From contig OZ025242.1 in assembly GCA_964019155.1 (NCBI GenBank), positions 81,696,577 through 81,760,576 on the forward strand: 64,000 nt of DNA, written 5' to 3'. The translations under genes and the position numbers were made by a program. The DNA is from Osedax fenrisi (lineage: Eukaryota; Annelida; Polychaeta; Sabellida; Siboglinidae). Below, piece after piece: positions 59,881 to 64,000 of this stretch (positions within the stretch are counted from its first letter, which is position 1; each line of letters begins with the position of its first letter). The notes under the pieces are model-generated. The model saw only the letters and a program-made list of their open reading frames with translations, made no database searches and was not told the DNA's origin.

Positions 59881-60650
59881 ATTACGGATTGGTAAAAACT
59901 GAAAATTTAGCGGGGTTGATGAAGGGGTGGCTGAAAACCGCGAGGCAAATATAATAAACTATTCGATATATATATATATAAAGAAATGGAGGTGATGATG
60001 AAGGGGGTAACCACAATAACCCCAACAAGCAGATACTCTCGTATCGTGAACATGCAGGTCGTATACATGAACGCATCGTCACTGTGAAAGTTACACCGGA
60101 CGAACTTATTGGACAGCGAATTATTTCATCTTCGAATAGTTCAAACAGGAGAAGGTTTCTCTGGCAATGAGGAAGGTAATATGCTGCATATACCACCTCT
60201 ATTTTTAAAATGTAATATTATATTATTTTAAATTATATATATATATATAACTAATAACGATAGATTGGGTAGGATATTTAAATAAGAATTATAGGGAAGT
60301 TAGAAACAATGTAAATAAATCATTAGACGAGGTGTGGAATAGAACGGTATGATGCCATAACGGTAGAGCGAGAGAAATACATTTAGAAAGTAGGGATTAG
60401 GTGAGGATTAAAGAGCACGTGTAAGGTCGAAGAACATTTTCTAGAGTATGATCACAGTAAAGCTGGAGGGTAGTACGACACATTGAGAATATTGAAGCGA
60501 ATGAGATAGGCTGACGATCTTATGGTAGAGAACAGACAACATATAAAAAAACATTTAATTATATATCGAATAGTTTATTATATTTGCTACGCGGTTTTCC
60601 GCCACCCCTTCATCAACCCCGCTAAATTGCCAGTTTTTACCAATCCAAGT
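59881..60650. mobile_element. Element with ~90 bp inverted repeats
   Basis: 59883-59970 (GGATTGGTAAAAACTG ... AATAAACTATTCGATATA) is repeated in inverted orientation at 60561-60648 with a few mismatches. It encloses about 590 bp of comparatively GC-rich sequence, including a plus-strand open segment. No clear target duplication was found (TTATTAC before, AAGTACA after). It could be a foldback or long-TIR (Mutator-like) element that captured host sequence. Confidence 0.6.
59982..60170 (+). CDS. Coding-like segment inside the inverted-repeat element
   Basis: Plus-strand frame of 62 codons from after a TAA (59979-59981) to TGA (60168-60170). It begins with a Gly/Asp/Asn-rich stretch (NGGDDEGGNHNN), then a structured-looking part (YREHAGRIHERIVTVKVTPD, ELIGQRI) and a Ser/Arg-rich end (NSSNRRRFLWQ). 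The HER...GQRI pattern faintly recalls HERADLMRGQRI in the candidate gene at 50924, which lies on the other strand; this could be an inverted captured exon. The antisense frame is also open but looks less protein-like. Family unknown. Confidence 0.3.
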   Translation, partial: RNGGDDEGGNHNNPNKQILSYREHAGRIHERIVTVKVTPDELIGQRIISSSNSSNRRRFLWQ

Positions 60651-60712
60651 ACAACTAATCCATTTATTATTTTGAGTGGTGTCTTATATTCACATTTATT
60701 TCGACCATTCAT

Positions 60713-60770
<58 letters not shown>

Positions 60771-60977
60771 GAATATATCTATTTCGACCTGAAACGAGTC
60801 TATTGAGGCGTGCAAATCCTATATTAGTGGTTAAGTATACATATATCATCATGATGGTGTTGATAGACAAGGAAAATGCTGAGATATATATGTATCGGCA
60901 ACTTCCTTTTCTAACATCGCCATAATGATGATATATATATATATATATATTCAGTTATTATATTACATAATAAAATG
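60171..60977. other. Spacer, no gene seen
   Basis: Includes the right half of the inverted-repeat element and two (TA)n runs (about 60715-60763 and near 60931). Frames in 60300-60540 are open on both strands, but neither is convincing. Confidence 0.4.
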
Positions 60978-61313
60978 CTATCTTTGCAGAACGCTGATTA
61001 TTTCCTCTATTGCAGGATTATTTTCTACTAGTTGTCCGTCGTGTTCCTGATATTCCTTCTCTCGTTGTTGTTGGTACCGTACTTGGGGTTAATTATTCTC
61101 CTTTTAACGCTGAACCTTCTTCGCATTGATCTACTTCCCCATCTCCTTCGAAAGTAGATCTACTTCCTCATCTACTTCTACTTCTCCGTCTCCTTCAACG
61201 CTCTCCAGAATTCTGACCGAGATAACATCCGATAAGTTGCCGGTGATTTCGTTTCCGTCCTTATTGCCGTCCTCTGTAATCCGATTGGTCGTAGGAGGCG
61301 TATTAGGGGCGTA
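60978..61313 (-). pseudogene. Acidic coding-like segment with internal stops
   Basis: One minus-strand frame runs 112 codons with stops only in a short middle stretch (61131, 61104 and 61089). The first part (61313-61134, 60 codons) is Thr/Asn- and acid-rich: RITEDGNKDGNEITGNLSDV and GDGEVEVDEEVDLLSKEMGK. The last part (61088-60978) reads YQQQREKEYQEHDGQLVENN then AIEEIISVLQR, likely helical. The stop-bearing middle could be a short intron or decay. Upstream, a GCGTATTAGG(G)-type tandem repeat adjoins it. It is the GC-richest coding-like island in the window. Family unknown. Confidence 0.35.
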
Positions 61314-61398
61314 TTAGGGGGCGATAAGGGGGCGTATTAGGCGATAAGAAGCGTATCATCGCGATGTCCCGTTCGAATCCGTAGATAGCTATATATAA

Positions 61399-61399
61399 T

Positions 61400-61490
<91 letters not shown>
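61399..61490. repeat. (CA)n-(TA)n compound microsatellite
   Basis: About ten CA copies followed by about 35 TA copies. Confidence 0.95.
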
Positions 61491-61492
<2 letters not shown>

Positions 61493-61500
61493 CTACAACC

Positions 61501-61664
61501 AGAATAATCTATAATTGCTGAAAATTCATTTTAAAAACGTCTATCTAAAATTTAGATAGTAAATTTAGATTCTAAATCAATACCTGATATATAATATTAT
61601 ATATCAGGTATTGATTTAGATACACGTATTTTAAAATGAATTTTCAGCAAATATTGATTATTCT
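61501..61664. repeat. Long hairpin, MITE-like, 164 bp
   Basis: The left arm includes GCTGAAAATTCATTTTAAAA and AATCAATACCTGATATATA; the right arm is its reverse complement with a few mismatches, so almost the whole segment folds on itself around 61583. The left arm also contains a smaller palindrome (CTATCTAAAATTTAGATAG). No target duplication identified. Confidence 0.85.
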
Positions 61665-61718
61665 ATTATTTTAATTTATTAATACCTATTATATAATATA
61701 TAATTTGATAATAGGATA

Positions 61719-61756
<38 letters not shown>

Positions 61757-62786
61757 TATTTTATATATATGGCTATATATAGAATATATTTAGTTATAAG
61801 TCAATAGGTGACAGATGATTTCAATTAAATATTCTAAATTACTTTAGTCAAGTGCATTATTATTATATACATATATATCATAGCATTAATTATACATTTA
61901 AATCTGAATCAAATAGAACGTTCATAATATCTTGAAACAACTCATAAGCATTCAGTACGTGCAAACTATTAGAAGTAAACGTATATATTAGTAACGATAT
62001 ATATTGATTACCTAGTCTCCCCTATCAGATAGCCTACATGTATATGTCGTCGTAACGTGTACAAATCAATCGTTATTAAATATTTAGTTATCTTACATTT
62101 TGTATTATAAGTTAATTATTATCAATGGAACTAGTAAGCTTATCTCAAAGTGTTTTGTTCTGCGTTCAATGAAGAAAAGAATGAGGATAAAGTTCACACG
62201 TCACATCATGAAAGCTGAGGTATTTATGAAATATAAACTAACACATATATATATATATATATATTTTTTATCATATGAATCAAAGCCAATGATATGTGAT
62301 TTATATTTAAACATATATATATATATATATATCACATTTAATAGAGAATCATATGAATCATGGACTAGGAAATATGCCTCGTGAAATAACAGAATTCAAA
62401 AGCTGAGCCTAACGAAATGTAAGAACTGAGAAAGTGAAGAGCCAACTTTTATTTATGAAATTAAAATGTAAAAGTACCACACTTGTTATTTAATATAACT
62501 TTAGTCACTTAATTAATAGTAAAGGAATTCATATCCTATATATTTATAAAGTATTTGTGTATTTTTATTTTATAAATATTAATTATTGATAATTATAATA
62601 ATAGAATAATAGAATACTTAATTTATTTAGGTATACCTAATAGTATTATAATATAGTATTAAATAACACCCCTTATACATAAGGCTATATGTTATACGTA
62701 AATATAGGAACAAGTGGTATTACACCTGTCATCCTTAGAACAATGCTAGACATGTAGTTACGTCATAGTTCATAGATCATAGATAT
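61665..62786. other. AT-rich spacer
   Basis: Contains (TA)n tracts and an open frame at 62100-62384 that runs into a TA microsatellite and is not convincing. Confidence 0.45.
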
Positions 62787-63581
62787 AAATTACAACATAA
62801 TATTGATAAATTTTATGAATGGTCTAATTCTTGGCAATTAGAAAACGCTGCAAAAAAATCAGCTGCTCTTACATTAGGTAATACTAATAAACCATTGTAT
62901 ACTATAAATAATGTTTCAATAGTAAACTGTAGATCGTATCGTGATCTTGGTATCAAATTTGATCCATCATTACATTTCTCTGAACATATTGGTGTGTGCT
63001 GTACAAGTGCATATTGTGTTATCAATCGTATATTTCGCTGTTTCATTACTAATAATATGCCAGCTATTAGAAAAGCATATATATCATATGCTAGACCCCA
63101 CCTTGAATATGCGTCGACAGTCTGGAATCCGGGATTAGATGCCAGGACATTCAAAGGACTGAAGATAAAACTAGAGAAGGTCCAAAAATTCTTTACGAGA
63201 AGATTAATCGAGAGATGCGGTTTACCTTATAAACCTTATAATGAAAGATTAATATACCTAAATCTAGATTCTCTAGAAATCAGAAGAACTAGATTTGATC
63301 TTGTTATGGTATATAAGCTATTTAACGGATTGGTATCTATGAATACATCATCTATTATTAATAACAAAAAGACCAACTACAATACCAGAGGCCATTCTCT
63401 GCAAATTAGTATGAATACATGTAAACTAAATGTAACAAAAAATCTACTAAATAATCGAATAGCTAAAATTTGGAATGGTCTTGATGAACATATTGTATTA
63501 GCAAATAGTTTATATACCTTTAAAAATCATATTAAAAAAAATTATAACTTAATATTTATTTATACATATATATATATATAA
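62787..63581 (+). pseudogene. LINE ORF2 C-terminal fragment, 264 codons
   Basis: Open from 62787 (KLQHNIDKFYEWSNSWQLE) to TAA at 63579-63581 with no interruption. It shows the post-catalytic region of non-LTR reverse transcriptases: the thumb-like SYRDLGIKFDPSLHFSEHI, then SYARPHLEYASTVWNP, a connector with KVQKFFTRRLIERCG, and a C-terminus with NRIAKIWNGL and FKNHIKKNY. The catalytic FADD part is lost by truncation. This reading frame is younger-looking than the copies in the hAT-like elements, since it has no stop. It belongs to a different LINE lineage from the element at 44107. Confidence 0.88.
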
Positions 63582-63795
63582 GTATATATATATAATTTTA
63601 TAAATTATTAATTTTAATTATTAATTGTTTTTATCACCGGCACATGTGATACGTTTCTAATTTACTATTGTTATTTTTATATGTGTACTATCTACGTTTT
63701 GTTGTCGTTTTGTGAATTTATCACTACATATTGTTAATTATTACTAAATCGAACTTGAAAAATTCATAATAAATATTCATTCAATTCAATTCAAT
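62787..63795 (+). mobile_element. 3' end of a second non-LTR retrotransposon
   Basis: A coding fragment of ORF2, then a short 3' region ending in ATTCA tandem repeats (CATTCAATTCAATTCAAT, to about 63795), the usual tail type for CR1/L2/Jockey-like LINEs. The 5' side is truncated downstream of the catalytic motifs. Confidence 0.85.
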
Positions 63796-64000
63796 AGTAA
63801 ACGTATACGCTTACATGTAGGTACATTATATAAGTAGGCGTGGTCTTATAAGGTATAAGTAGGCGTGTTCTTATGAGGTATAAATTATTAAACTTTCTTG
63901 TAATTCACAAATTAGAATAACTGAATATAATCTTAGTGAAGCATACTATATTCATATTACTTTTCATATTGTATTGTATATATCATTGTTACACTGTAAT
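63796..64000. other. Window end, no gene seen
   Basis: Contains a 25-26 bp direct duplication (ATAAGTAGGCGTGGTCTTAT and ATAAGTAGGCGTGTTCTTAT, about 63831-63882). Confidence 0.5.

Noticed and set aside
61360..61385. GTTCGAATCC resembling a tRNA B box
   Set aside because: No A box or cloverleaf upstream; only GCGTATTAGG-type tandem repeats.
62100..62384. 94-codon plus frame
   Set aside because: Its second half is TA-repeat translation. The first half has no supporting signal.
62813..63154. 113-codon minus-strand frame
   Set aside because: Antisense shadow of the LINE ORF2 fragment.

Overview
The window is nuclear DNA from an invertebrate-like eukaryote. It is extremely AT-rich, carries long (TA)n tracts and GT-AG-compatible exon-like islands, and holds decayed transposons of several eukaryotic classes: CR1/L2/Jockey-type non-LTR retrotransposons, tRNA-headed SINEs, hAT-, pogo- and piggyBac-like DNA elements and a solo LTR. 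There are no operons, ribosome-binding sites, CRISPR arrays, rRNA genes or intact tRNA genes. I cannot name the species.

Layout. 1-8.3 kb: AT-rich DNA with short coding-like islands on the minus strand (1925-2068, 3080-3250, 3613-3720, 5542-5661, 5929-6480), a 1.1 kb TTAA-flanked element (4281-5365) and a 158 bp hAT-type MITE (5771-5928). 8.3-39.1 kb: a head-to-tail tandem array of about 2.5 units of roughly 8.2 kb. Every unit carries decayed minus-strand exon-like segments (a Cys-rich segment, a C2H2 zinc-finger relic, an 88-codon segment), two SINE copies and a GTAGTGGTGGAGG minisatellite. The minisatellite is 0.24-0.30 kb in units 2 and 3 but has grown to 9.6 kb in unit 1. A pogo-like MITE sits only in unit 1 and a solo LTR only in unit 2, with the empty target visible in the sister units. 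39.1-43.2 kb: AT-rich DNA with no gene seen. 43.2-47.2 kb: a second hAT MITE, then a 5'-truncated non-LTR retrotransposon whose reverse-transcriptase frame is open for 490 codons. 47.2-50.4 kb: old retrotransposon debris.

50.4-59.6 kb: a second tandem array, of about 1.2 kb units. One unit (50.9-51.8 kb) holds a candidate two-exon minus-strand gene of 111 codons with a phase-compatible intron. Its two younger sister copies are broken. The two inter-unit junctions around unit 2 were invaded by, or duplicated with, a 2.6 kb hAT-like element that itself contains a dead L2-like reverse transcriptase bracketed by inverted hairpins. 59.6-61.5 kb: further coding-like segments, one of them on the plus strand inside an element with ~90 bp inverted repeats. 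62.8-63.8 kb: the 3' end of another non-LTR retrotransposon.

The main biological content is the interplay of tandem gene/segment duplication with transposon insertion. The sister copies date and delimit several insertions, because filled and empty sites lie in the same window. All host-gene calls here are inferred by eye from open frames, codon texture and splice signals; none has been confirmed by homology or RNA.
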